From the NCBI GenBank assembly GCA_958295735.1, contig OY282369.1, positions 976,161 through 1,040,160 of the forward strand: 64,000 bases of DNA, given 5' to 3'. The DNA is from an uncultured Candidatus Cenarchaeum sp. (GTDB lineage: Archaea; Thermoproteota; Nitrososphaeria; Nitrososphaerales; Nitrosopumilaceae). This document shows positions 57,603-64,000 of the stretch, piece by piece (the first letter of the stretch is position 1; each line of letters opens with the position of its first letter). The notes beneath the pieces were generated by a model that worked only from the letters and a program-made list of their open reading frames with translations, did no database searches and was not told the DNA's origin. Made by a program: the position numbers and the translations under genes.

Positions 57603-59723
57603 TTGGCAGTATCCGAGCTGGTGCTGGGATCCGTTATACTTCCCAGGTCCGAGTCGCCGGAGGCGGCCTCCCGCCTCGCCGAGTTCGAGTGGTTCCACAA
57701 GGTCGATGCGGAGAACGAGACCGTCACCCCCGAGATGGACGACCTGCTGCTCAGGGCGCAGAAGGTCTACCAGTCGGTGGACGAGGTGGTCAGGGGCCTC
57801 GGCATACCTCCCAGGGTGGGGATAATGGAGATCCTGTTCAAGGGGACCGTCTTCAAGAAGCGGAACTACGATGCGGCCGAGATCGGGGAGATGGTGGCCG
57901 ATCTGGAGGAGAGGGCGCCCGGCGTCGTGTCCGGGGCCGCGGGCCTGCTGGCCGAGGAGGCGGCGGCCAGGCGCGGCCTGGAGGAGTACTCGGCGCGCAG
58001 GGACGCGCTCAAGGTCGCCGGCGGGCTGGACATAGACGTGGGCAGGCTGGGGCTGACCAAACGGTTCTACACGGACATGTTCGTGATCGACTCGGCCGAC
58101 CACGCCGAGATCGTGGGCGCGCTGGGGGGCGGCGTGGCCACGTTCAGGTACGATCTGGAGTCCAAGTCAAAGGCCGCGCTGGTGGTGGTGGCCGCCGCGA
58201 CCGAGCACGACCGCATAGGAAAGGCGATGAGGGCGCTCAGCGCCTCCCCCCTGTCCATACCGAAGGAGCTGAGCCAGGTGCCCAGCGAGGCGTACGCGGC
58301 CGCGGCCGCCAAGGCCGCCGGGCTCGCCGCGGAGCGGAAGGCCGCCGCGAAAAAGCTGGCTGCCGCGAAAAAAAAGGCGAGGGGCGACATGATGGCCCTG
58401 CACGAGGCGGCCGCCGTGGCCAAGGACGTGCTGGAGGCGCTGCGCAAGCCCGGGGGCACCAGGCGCTTCGCGCTGATACAGGGCTACATACCGAAGAGCA
58501 TGGAGGGCAGGTTCCGGCGGGTCACCGGCAGGTGGACCTCGGTGACCGAGGAGGTGACCGACCCGGAGGAGATCGCCGCGCTCCCGGTGCACCTCCAGAA
58601 CCCGCGGTGGGTCAGGACGTACGAGGTCATAACCGACAGCCAGGGCACCCCGAAGAAGGGCGAGTTCGATCCGACGTGGATGATCTCCCTCATGTGGCCG
58701 ATATTCTACGGGATAATGTTCGCCGACGTGGGCCACGGCCTGGGCCTGATGGGGCTGGGCCTGCTGTTCAAGATGAAGGGGCAGGGCAAGACCGCCAGGT
58801 GGGGCATGCTGCTCGCCATGTCGGGCGCGGCGGCGGCCGTGGCGGGCGTGTTCCAGGGGGAGGTATTCGGGTTCCACCTGGACCACTTCGGGCCGTTCGA
58901 GGCCATGCTGCACGAGGGCGGGCCGCTGCACGCCATAGAGTGGCTCGTGGGGGCCATAACGGTGGCGGAGCTCACCTTCGAGCAGGTCATACTGATCCTG
59001 AAGGTCTCCATATTCATAGGCGTGATACACCTCGGCTGGGCGTTCGCGCTGCGCATACACAACTTTTGGCGCACGGGCAACAGGGACGGCATCGTGTTCG
59101 AGGGCTTCCCGAACCTGTTCATGTGGCTCGGGGTCTTCGGGGTGATGATGGGCGCCATCGGCTCCGGCTACGACGTGATGAACATGTACTCCCGCGCGCA
59201 CGCCGAGGCGGTGCCGTGGGTGACCGTCATATTCGGCGAGTGGGCGGTCACGTGGGTGGTGGTGAGGATCTCGGTGGTGGTGATAATAGGCGCCATAGTG
59301 ATGATGATCGTCGGCGGCATAAAGCACAACAAGAAGCATCCCGAGGAGGGAGGCGACGTCGTGAGCGTGGTGATGGAGGTGCTGCTGGGCAAGACCATCG
59401 AGTGCCTGGCGCACACCATAAGCTACGCCCGCATAGGGATAATGCTGCTGGTGCACGCCGCGCTGCTCCTCACCGTCAACAGCGCGTACTCTTCGATGGG
59501 GGGGCTGGACTCGCCGGGGGCCCTGGTGCTCATAGTGGGCGGCCAGCTGGGGATAATGATGATCGAGGGGCTCATCGTGTACATACAGTCGCTCAGGCTG
59601 CACCTGTACGAGTTCTTCACGAAATGGTACGAGGGCGGGGGGCAGCCGTTCAGGCAGATAGTCCCCGAGACGGTGTACAACACGCTGTCCTGGAAGGCCG
59701 CGGGGCAGAAGCGGAAGCGCTAG
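57603..59723 (+). CDS. atpI: A-type ATP synthase subunit I (a-subunit)
   Basis: A 706-residue membrane stator subunit. Residues 1-345 form the cytosolic collar arms, with coiled coils (LAAERKAAAKKLAAAKKKARG). From about residue 360, seven or eight membrane helices follow: WMISLMWPIFYGIMFADVGHG with the conserved GMM/MFADxGHG motif, VGAITVAELTFEQVILIL, NLFMWLGVFGVMMGAIG and KTIECLAHTISYARIGIMLL, where Glu and the SYAR Arg line the proton path. It conducts protons against the K ring. TTG 57603 is leaderless. It is divergent from atpE, unlike the usual archaeal operon where I leads. Confidence 0.95.
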   Translation: MAVSELVLGSVILPRSESPEAASRLAEFEWFHKVDAENETVTPEMDDLLLRAQKVYQSVDEVVRGLGIPPRVGIMEILFKGTVFKKRNYDAAEIGEMVADLEERAPGVVSGAAGLLAEEAAARRGLEEYSARRDALKVAGGLDIDVGRLGLTKRFYTDMFVIDSADHAEIVGALGGGVATFRYDLESKSKAALVVVAAATEHDRIGKAMRALSASPLSIPKELSQVPSEAYAAAAAKAAGLAAERKAAAKKLAAAKKKARGDMMALHEAAAVAKDVLEALRKPGGTRRFALIQGYIPKSMEGRFRRVTGRWTSVTEEVTDPEEIAALPVHLQNPRWVRTYEVITDSQGTPKKGEFDPTWMISLMWPIFYGIMFADVGHGLGLMGLGLLFKMKGQGKTARWGMLLAMSGAAAAVAGVFQGEVFGFHLDHFGPFEAMLHEGGPLHAIEWLVGAITVAELTFEQVILILKVSIFIGVIHLGWAFALRIHNFWRTGNRDGIVFEGFPNLFMWLGVFGVMMGAIGSGYDVMNMYSRAHAEAVPWVTVIFGEWAVTWVVVRISVVVIIGAIVMMIVGGIKHNKKHPEEGGDVVSVVMEVLLGKTIECLAHTISYARIGIMLLVHAALLLTVNSAYSSMGGLDSPGALVLIVGGQLGIMMIEGLIVYIQSLRLHLYEFFTKWYEGGGQPFRQIVPETVYNTLSWKAAGQKRKR

Positions 59724-59765
59724 CGGCCGCGCGGGGCAGGCGGCCTCTTCCGCGGGCGCGGCGCA

Positions 59766-59830
59766 GACTTGCGCCCAAACCGGAACCGCGCCCGGCAGCG
59801 GCAAGCCGCGCCGCGATCTCGCGCCCGGAT
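59766..59830. repeat. Inverse copy of the atpE-atpI spacer block
   Basis: aaaccggaaccgcgcccggc, agcggcaag and neighbouring gcgatctcgcgcccggatcgc match the inverse complement of 57484-57545 in part. Together they bracket atpI as an inverted repeat. Confidence 0.5.
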
Positions 59831-59867
59831 CGCAACGGGCGCGAGTCCACGCCGGGCGCGCCCGCCA

Positions 59868-59878
59868 ACAATTAATAC
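59868..59878 (+). promoter_or_regulatory. TATA box of the 27-aa membrane peptide
   Basis: acaattaatac, about 27 bases before GTG 59900, in an otherwise GC-rich gap. Confidence 0.6.
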
Positions 59879-59899
59879 CGGACATCCCCGCGCCGCGGC

Positions 59900-59983
59900 G
59901 TGTCCAAGGAGGGCCTGATTACCATCATACCGGCGCTCGTCATGCTGGGCTTTGCGGCCTACGGGGCAAGCGCGCTGGGCTAG
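59900..59983 (+). CDS. 27-aa single-helix membrane peptide
   Basis: A GTG at 59900 opens a 27-codon frame: a charged cap SKEG, then about 20 hydrophobic residues from LITIIPALVMLGFAAYGASA to LG, ending TAG 59983. The start is 27 bases after a TATA-like acaattaatac, the same spacing as the large genes here. Length and composition match a single membrane-spanning subunit. Position beside the ATP synthase and Amt genes suggests a small accessory subunit of a bioenergetic complex, but this is inference. Too short to rule out chance on statistics alone. Confidence 0.55.
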   Translation: MSKEGLITIIPALVMLGFAAYGASALG

Positions 59984-60062
59984 TGGCCGTTGCGCGGCCG
60001 CGCGCGGGCGGCCGGCGGCGGGCCGCGGCCGGATCCGTTTTGCCCGGGGGCGGAACCGGGCA

Positions 60063-60301
60063 GGCCGGGGCGGGGGGCCGCCGCTGCCGCAGCGCGGGAG
60101 TTGCGGAAAGATTTCCGGGAACCACGCCCGCGGCCGGGGCGGGGGGCCGCCGCTGCCGCTTGGAGTATTCCCCACGTGTCGGCTTTGGGAGGAAGCGCCC
60201 GCGGCCGGGGCGGGGGGCCGCCGCTGCCGCGTGGGATTCTCGGTGTACGCGTTCAACGCGGCCGGGCGCTCACGGCCGGGGCGGGGGGCCGCCGCTGCCG
60301 C
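60063..60301. repeat. Four 28-bp repeats at about 70-bp spacing
   Basis: ggccggggcggggggccgcc followed by gctgccgc occurs at 60063-60090, 60132-60159, 60203-60230 and 60274-60301, identical by eye, with unrelated 41-43 base spacers. The fourth copy encodes the Gly/Pro-rich last residues of the sulfurtransferase on the minus strand. No leader, cas gene or repeat hairpin fits CRISPR; it looks like duplicated gene-end sequence. Confidence 0.85.
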
Positions 60302-61088
60302 CCTCCGCCGGAAGCCCCGGCACGTTCCCCCACTCGCCCCACGAGCCAAGGTACAGCCGCACCTTTTCGTACCCGGCCAGCCGGAGGGCGAGGTACGTGT
60401 TGGCGGCCCTGTACCCGCCCTGGCAGTACGCCACTATCTCCGCGCCGCGGGGAAGGCCGTACATTTCCGCGATCCGCCCGGGCTCCTTGAACGTGCCGTC
60501 CCCGGCCAGGTTGCGGCGCCAGTCCACGTTGGCCGCCCCCGGTATGTGCCCCCGCCTGGCGGCCCTGGCCGTGCTGCCCGAGTACTCTTCGGCGGACCTC
60601 GCGTCTATGACGGCCAGCTCCCCCATGTTGTCCAGCACGTACCGGTAGCCCGCCACGACGCCCGGATCGGGCGGGCCGCAGGCGCCCGCGGCGGCCGGCT
60701 CGAACGGGTTGGAGCCGGTCTCGACGGGCCGGCCCTCGGCCCGCCACTTCGCGAACCCCCCGTCCAGCACGGCCGCGTCCGGCCGGGAGAGGTAGTCCAT
60801 CGTCCACGCCCCCCTGGCCGCGGCCATGCCCGACTCGCCGTCGTAGAACACGGCGCGCCTCCCCGGATCGGCCGCCCCGCAGAACTCCGCCATGCGGCGG
60901 GCCTGCGCGGCGAACCCGGCCATCCCCGCGTCCGTGGTGTCCGCCCAGTGGAAGGCGAACGTGTCCAGGTTCACGGCGCCGGGCACGTGCCCCTCCGAGT
61001 ACGCCCCGAACGGCCTCGCGTCTATTATAACGAGCGAGGGATCGCCGAGCAGGGCATCCAGCCCGCCCGTCCGCAGCAGGGAAGCCAC
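60270..61088 (-). CDS. Two-domain sulfurtransferase (rhodanese / SseA type)
   Basis: A 272-residue protein of two rhodanese domains. The N-terminal one has IIDARPFGAYSEGHVPGAVN and VFYDGESGMAAARGAW, where the active-site Cys is replaced by Asp. The C-terminal one has VIDARSAEEYSG, RRGHIPGAANVDW and the active loop AYCQGGYRAANTYLALRLAG with the catalytic Cys. The family moves sulfane sulfur from thiosulfate or 3-mercaptopyruvate to thiols or cyanide. GTG 61088 has a TATA-like ctttattgcc about 27 bases upstream. The C-terminus GGSGGPPPRP is encoded by a 28-bp repeat copy, so it may be an acquired tail. Confidence 0.9.
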   Translation of the reverse strand: MASLLRTGGLDALLGDPSLVIIDARPFGAYSEGHVPGAVNLDTFAFHWADTTDAGMAGFAAQARRMAEFCGAADPGRRAVFYDGESGMAAARGAWTMDYLSRPDAAVLDGGFAKWRAEGRPVETGSNPFEPAAAGACGPPDPGVVAGYRYVLDNMGELAVIDARSAEEYSGSTARAARRGHIPGAANVDWRRNLAGDGTFKEPGRIAEMYGLPRGAEIVAYCQGGYRAANTYLALRLAGYEKVRLYLGSWGEWGNVPGLPAEGGSGGPPPRP

Positions 61089-61110
61089 GCGCCGCGGAAG
61101 GGGGGCGCGG

Positions 61111-61120
61111 CAATAAAGGT
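61111..61120 (-). promoter_or_regulatory. TATA box of the sulfurtransferase
   Basis: acctttattg on the minus strand about 27 bases before GTG 61088. Confidence 0.55.
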
Positions 61121-61121
61121 A

Positions 61122-61162
61122 CCCCGGGCGGCCGCCCGGGAATAATAATAAAAGAAAATAGG
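61122..61162 (-). terminator. T-rich tract and GC palindrome after amt
   Basis: On the minus strand the amt stop is followed by tattttcttttattattatt (61141-61161), a strong T-rich archaeal terminator, and then by the perfect palindrome cccgggcggccgcccggg (61122-61139). Confidence 0.65.
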
Positions 61163-61175
61163 AGGCTGTTGCTTC

Positions 61176-62741
61176 CTACTCGTTGACGTATGCTCTCTCG
61201 CCGTGCTGCGCGAGATCGAGGCCGATCTCTTCCTCTTTCGGAGTGACCCTGATCCCACCAGGCCAAACAGCATCCATGATCTTGAGGATCACGACCGTCA
61301 CGCCGAAGGCGTAGGCTATCGAGATCGCTGCCGCGATGATGCTGATTCCCTGCTGCTCGAAACCCTCTGGGGTTCCCGTCCACGCGCCGATGCCGTCGCC
61401 GGTGTCCCATATGTGGGGGCTTGCCAGCGTGCCCGTCAGGATCGCTCCCGTCAGGCCGCCCATGCCGTGCACCCCCCATACGTCCAGCGCGTCGTCCCAC
61501 CTGCGCGCGTTCTTGAACGCGACGCAGCCGTAGCAGACGGTGCCGGCGGCTATGCCGATGATGATGGCAGCCATGGATCCGACCCACCCGGACGCCGGAG
61601 TTATGGCGACCAGGCCGGCCACCGCTCCCGTGGCGGCCCCGACGATGCTCGGCTTGCCGGTGTTGGCCCAGCTCATCAGCATCCAGGTCACGGCGGCCAC
61701 GCCGGTCGCCAGGTTGGTGACGACCCAGGCGCTTACCGTAATGCCGTCCACCATCACCTCGCTGCCGGCGTTGAAGCCGAACCAGCCGAACCAGAGTATC
61801 GATGCGCCGAGCACCACCATGGGCACGTTGTGCGGTTCCATCGGAACCTTGCCGTACCCCAGGCGGCGCCCGAGTATCAGGGCCGCGGCCAGCGCCGAGA
61901 ATCCCGACGATATGTGCACCACCGTTCCTCCGGCGAAGTCGAGGGCGTAGTTTGGCGACAGGTCCGGATCGAGATCCAGCGCGCCGCCGCCTATGTAGCC
62001 GCCGCCCCACACCCAGTGGGCGATCGGATCATAGACGAACGTCCCCCAGAGGAGGACGAATATGACCAGCGCGCTGAACTTCATGCGGTCCACCAGGCCG
62101 CCCACTATCAGGGCGGGCGTGATGATCGCGAAGGTGCCCTGGAAAGCGGCGAACAGTGCGTGCGGGACCGTGCTAGGCCACGAGTCGCCGCAGGCCTCCT
62201 CGGCCTTCATCTGCTGCATCTGGTACGCGTTGGACCAAATGTCGCCGTCGCAGGCCGTCGGGGCCCCGAGCGGCGCGTAGTGCGACACTTGGTTGAACCC
62301 GACGTAGTCCAGGTTGCCCATGAACATGTTGGCGTCGTTGTCTATGGGACCGAACGAGAGGGAGTACCCCCACGCGACCCACTGCCAGGCCATGAGGCCC
62401 ATGATTATGAACGTCATGCCGATCACGTTGACGGCGTTCTTCGACCTGGCGAGCCCCCCGTAGAAGAAGGCCACGCCGGGAGTCATGAACAGCACCATCG
62501 ACGATGCCACCAGCATGAACGACGTGTCGCCCGTGTCTATGTAGCAGGGCGTGAAGGATCCGTCGCCGTTGTCCACCCAGCACTCGTTGGGGTTGGCCGT
62601 GTAGATTCCGCTGGTGCCTTTCACGTACCCGTCCATGCCGTCGTTTACCGACTGCGCGTACGCCGTCGACATAGCGCCGACCGCGGTAGCGGCAACCGTT
62701 GCCACAAGCAGTAGAGCATACTTGTGGTTCTTTGTTCTCAT
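61176..62741 (-). CDS. amt: Ammonium transporter Amt
   Basis: A 521-residue Amt/MEP/Rh transporter with an N-terminal signal peptide (ending STAYAQS) and 11 transmembrane helices. Diagnostic blocks: FMTPGVAFFYGGLARSKNAV in helix 1-2, GFNQVSHYAPLG in the external vestibule, DFAGGTVVHISSGFSALAAA with the first conserved pore His, SWANTGKPSIVGAATGAVAG and LDVWGVHGMGGLTGAILTG with the second pore His. It imports ammonium, substrate for ammonia oxidation and assimilation. ATG 62741 follows TATA-like gcttaaatga by 27 bases. No adjacent GlnK-type regulator is in the window. Confidence 0.97.
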   Translation of the reverse strand: MRTKNHKYALLLVATVAATAVGAMSTAYAQSVNDGMDGYVKGTSGIYTANPNECWVDNGDGSFTPCYIDTGDTSFMLVASSMVLFMTPGVAFFYGGLARSKNAVNVIGMTFIIMGLMAWQWVAWGYSLSFGPIDNDANMFMGNLDYVGFNQVSHYAPLGAPTACDGDIWSNAYQMQQMKAEEACGDSWPSTVPHALFAAFQGTFAIITPALIVGGLVDRMKFSALVIFVLLWGTFVYDPIAHWVWGGGYIGGGALDLDPDLSPNYALDFAGGTVVHISSGFSALAAALILGRRLGYGKVPMEPHNVPMVVLGASILWFGWFGFNAGSEVMVDGITVSAWVVTNLATGVAAVTWMLMSWANTGKPSIVGAATGAVAGLVAITPASGWVGSMAAIIIGIAAGTVCYGCVAFKNARRWDDALDVWGVHGMGGLTGAILTGTLASPHIWDTGDGIGAWTGTPEGFEQQGISIIAAAISIAYAFGVTVVILKIMDAVWPGGIRVTPKEEEIGLDLAQHGERAYVNE

Positions 62742-62762
62742 TGAAGTTTGCCGGTTTCGGAA

Positions 62763-62773
62763 GTCATTTAAGC
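62763..62773 (-). promoter_or_regulatory. TATA box of amt
   Basis: gcttaaatgac on the minus strand, about 27 bases before ATG 62741. The divergent AT-rich stretch at 62796-62830 serves the plus-strand gene. Confidence 0.6.
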
Positions 62774-62840
62774 ATTGAGGTATCAGGGAACGGTTTCGTG
62801 TAAGTTATTATACGCGTGAATATTTCCATAGTATCACGTT

Positions 62841-63701
62841 ATGGGGAAAACTGGACATCAAACGCGGGAGGGGCCGGCCCTGGCCGTGTTCTCGACGTTC
62901 AGGACCGGGGGCCGCGGGCCGACCGGCGAGGCCGTCCGGCAGAGGGCCATAATCGGCGTGCTGGCCTCGCAGCCCAACCCCGCGGAGCGCACCAGGACGG
63001 CCATATCCAGGAGGATCGCCGGAGGGAGCGGCTCCCGGTGGAAGAACATCTACTCCGGAATATTCAGGGACGTCGAGGAGGTGCTTTTGCCGCTCGGGCT
63101 GGCCAGGGAGGAGGGCAGGCTCCCCCTGAAGAGGGGCCCGAGGGCGCTGCAGGAGAGGGGCATACCGTACTACGCGCTCACGCGGAAGGGGCGGCTCGCC
63201 GCCCTCTCGGTCGGCGCCGCCCCGGGCCGCGGGATGCTCGACGAGTTCCTCGCGGGCGGGGAGGAAGAGGGCGGGGAGGAGGCCCGCATCTGCAGGGACC
63301 TTGCCGCGGTCTCCAGGGTGTCGCCCGGCCTGGCCCGCCGCCTGTTCGAGGGGTACGTCAGGGCGTACTGCGGGGGCGGGATTCCCGACCTCCTCCCGCT
63401 CAGCGAGGACGGGCTCAGGGCGGCCTCGGGCGGCGCGGCGCGCATGGCGCGGGAGATCCTCGAGGGCTGCGGCGCGGTGCCGAAGCGCGACAGGGACAGG
63501 GCGGCCGCGTTCCTGGGCAGGATCGCCGGGGAGGAGGAGGGGGCGGGGGGCGAGGAGCCGGGGGCGGGCGAGGAAGGGGAAGGCGCGGAGCCGGGGGCGG
63601 AGCAGGAAGGGGAGGGCGCGGAGCCGGGGGCGGAGCAGGAAGGGGAGGGCGCGGAGCCGGGGGCGGGCGAGGAGCCTGCCGCCGGCCGAACCCAACATTA
63701 A
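62841..63701 (+). CDS. Winged-helix-like protein with acidic repeat tail
   Basis: A 286-residue protein divergent from amt. Residues 1-140 are basic and contain possible winged-helix segments (AVRQRAIIGVLASQPNPAER, ISRRIAGGSGSRWKNIYSGI, YALTRKGRLAALSVG). Residues 140-225 are helical (RVSPGLARRLFEGYVRAY). The C-terminal 60 residues are Glu/Gly repeats of a 12-residue unit EGEGAEPGAEQE present about three times, from a 36-base tandem repeat at 63570-63670. This suggests a DNA-binding protein with an acidic tail, perhaps regulating nitrogen genes given its position, which is inference. Start ATG 62841; the TATA box is probably the AT-rich stretch near 62797-62830. Confidence 0.65.
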   Translation: MGKTGHQTREGPALAVFSTFRTGGRGPTGEAVRQRAIIGVLASQPNPAERTRTAISRRIAGGSGSRWKNIYSGIFRDVEEVLLPLGLAREEGRLPLKRGPRALQERGIPYYALTRKGRLAALSVGAAPGRGMLDEFLAGGEEEGGEEARICRDLAAVSRVSPGLARRLFEGYVRAYCGGGIPDLLPLSEDGLRAASGGAARMAREILEGCGAVPKRDRDRAAAFLGRIAGEEEGAGGEEPGAGEEGEGAEPGAEQEGEGAEPGAEQEGEGAEPGAGEEPAAGRTQH

Positions 63702-63705
63702 AATC
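63696..63705 (+). promoter_or_regulatory. TATA box of the subunit C gene
   Basis: cattaaaatc overlapping the previous stop codon, about 28 bases before ATG 63729. Confidence 0.6.
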
Positions 63706-63728
63706 GGCTCCGGCGGCGCCCGCCGCGA

Positions 63729-64000
63729 ATGGGGTCCGGCTCGCAGAAGGTGTTCGCGGCAGCAAAGGCGTACAGCAAGCGCGGCCAGCTGCTATCCAGG
63801 CAGGATCTCCAGGCGTTCGCCGAGGCGCGCGACCTCGACGAGCTGGTAACGCGCATGAGGAACGCCGGCGGGTACGGGGCCGCGCTGTCGGGGCTCCAAA
63901 AGCCGTACACCGCCCAGCGGCTGGAGTCCGTCTTGAGGGGGCGCCTCGCCGAGATCCACCATTCGATAGTGCGCATGTCCGGCGGCTCAAAGGTGCTGCG
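63729..64000 (+). CDS. atpC: A-type ATP synthase subunit C, N-terminal part
   Basis: From ATG 63729 to the window end, about 90 residues: KVFAAAKAYSKRGQLLSRQD, LDELVTRMRNAGGYGAALSG and KPYTAQRLESVLRGRLAEIH. This fits the start of the V/A-ATPase subunit C (d/AC39) family, the funnel joining the central shaft to the K ring, though the diagnostic later repeats are outside the window. A TATA-like box precedes it. It is about 4 kb from atpI, separated by amt and other genes, so the synthase genes are dispersed. Confidence 0.7.
   Translation, partial: MGSGSQKVFAAAKAYSKRGQLLSRQDLQAFAEARDLDELVTRMRNAGGYGAALSGLQKPYTAQRLESVLRGRLAEIHHSIVRMSGGSKVL

Noticed and set aside
60063-60301. CRISPR array
   Set aside because: Only four units, one inside a coding sequence, no cas genes and no leader; better explained as duplicated gene-end repeats.

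Overview
The window reads as chromosome from a GC-rich ammonia-oxidising archaeon of the Nitrososphaerota (Thaumarchaeota). Evidence: an A-type ATP synthase operon, ribosomal protein S19e with PDCD5, RNase P protein Rpp21, Nep1, GTP cyclohydrolase III, an Amt ammonium transporter, a periplasmic-type blue copper protein, two secreted proteins ending in a PEFG sorting signal, and the CFI-box surface protein typical of this phylum. Ordinary genes are about two-thirds GC by eye, higher than in free-living marine relatives. High GC, many insertion sequences and restriction-modification genes would fit a host-associated (for example sponge) Cenarchaeum-like lineage; that placement is inference. Many genes have a TATA-like box about 24-29 nt upstream of the start codon, so leaderless mRNAs seem to be the rule, often with GTG or TTG starts.

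Regions. 1-4.4 kb: riboflavin/deazaflavin genes (amidohydrolase, GTP cyclohydrolase III, ribH, ribB, bacterial-type riboflavin synthase) and a TPR protein, all minus strand. 4.4-5.1 kb: intergenic, with a strong candidate structured ncRNA. 5.1-11 kb: CitE-like lyase and MDR reductase, PDCD5-S19e, Rpp21, tRNA-Gly(TCC), Nep1, a secreted TIM-barrel protein. 11-17 kb: B12-dependent ribonucleotide reductase and an HTH/ATP-cone/NrdD-like regulator separated by a 28-bp minisatellite. 17-21.7 kb: thiolase-DUF35 pair, a zinc-finger protein with a histone H1-like tail of 14 nonapeptides, nitrilase, tautomerase, rhomboid. 21.7-25 kb: secreted proteins with paired W/EF C-terminal repeats.

25-42 kb is a plastic island. 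Its two intact foreign-looking genes are strikingly AT-rich: an HNH endonuclease (25.9-27.2 kb) and a fused m5C/m6A DNA methyltransferase (33.5-36.0 kb), probably halves of one restriction-modification system. The space between and beyond them is filled with a TIR-bounded element lacking a recognisable transposase, broken IS4-, IS5-, IS66- and IS110-like genes, an IS630 nested in the IS5-like gene, an apparently intact IS481-like element with a 13-bp target duplication, and a 92-bp MITE with an 8-bp target duplication.

42-50 kb: a copper/cell-surface cluster (CFI-box protein, cupredoxin-PEFG, membrane-anchored protein, CopC-CopD-Vgb fusion, PEFG protein), then divergent pyrB/pyrI. 51-60 kb: a PIN protein, a 62-bp minisatellite, and the ATP synthase genes K, a 43-aa ORF, D, B, A and E on minus with I divergent on plus; subunit C starts at the right edge. 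60-64 kb: a 27-aa membrane peptide, two-domain sulfurtransferase, Amt, and a winged-helix protein with an acidic repeat tail. GC-rich minisatellites and repeat copies occupy many intergenic gaps and sometimes duplicate the ends of genes.
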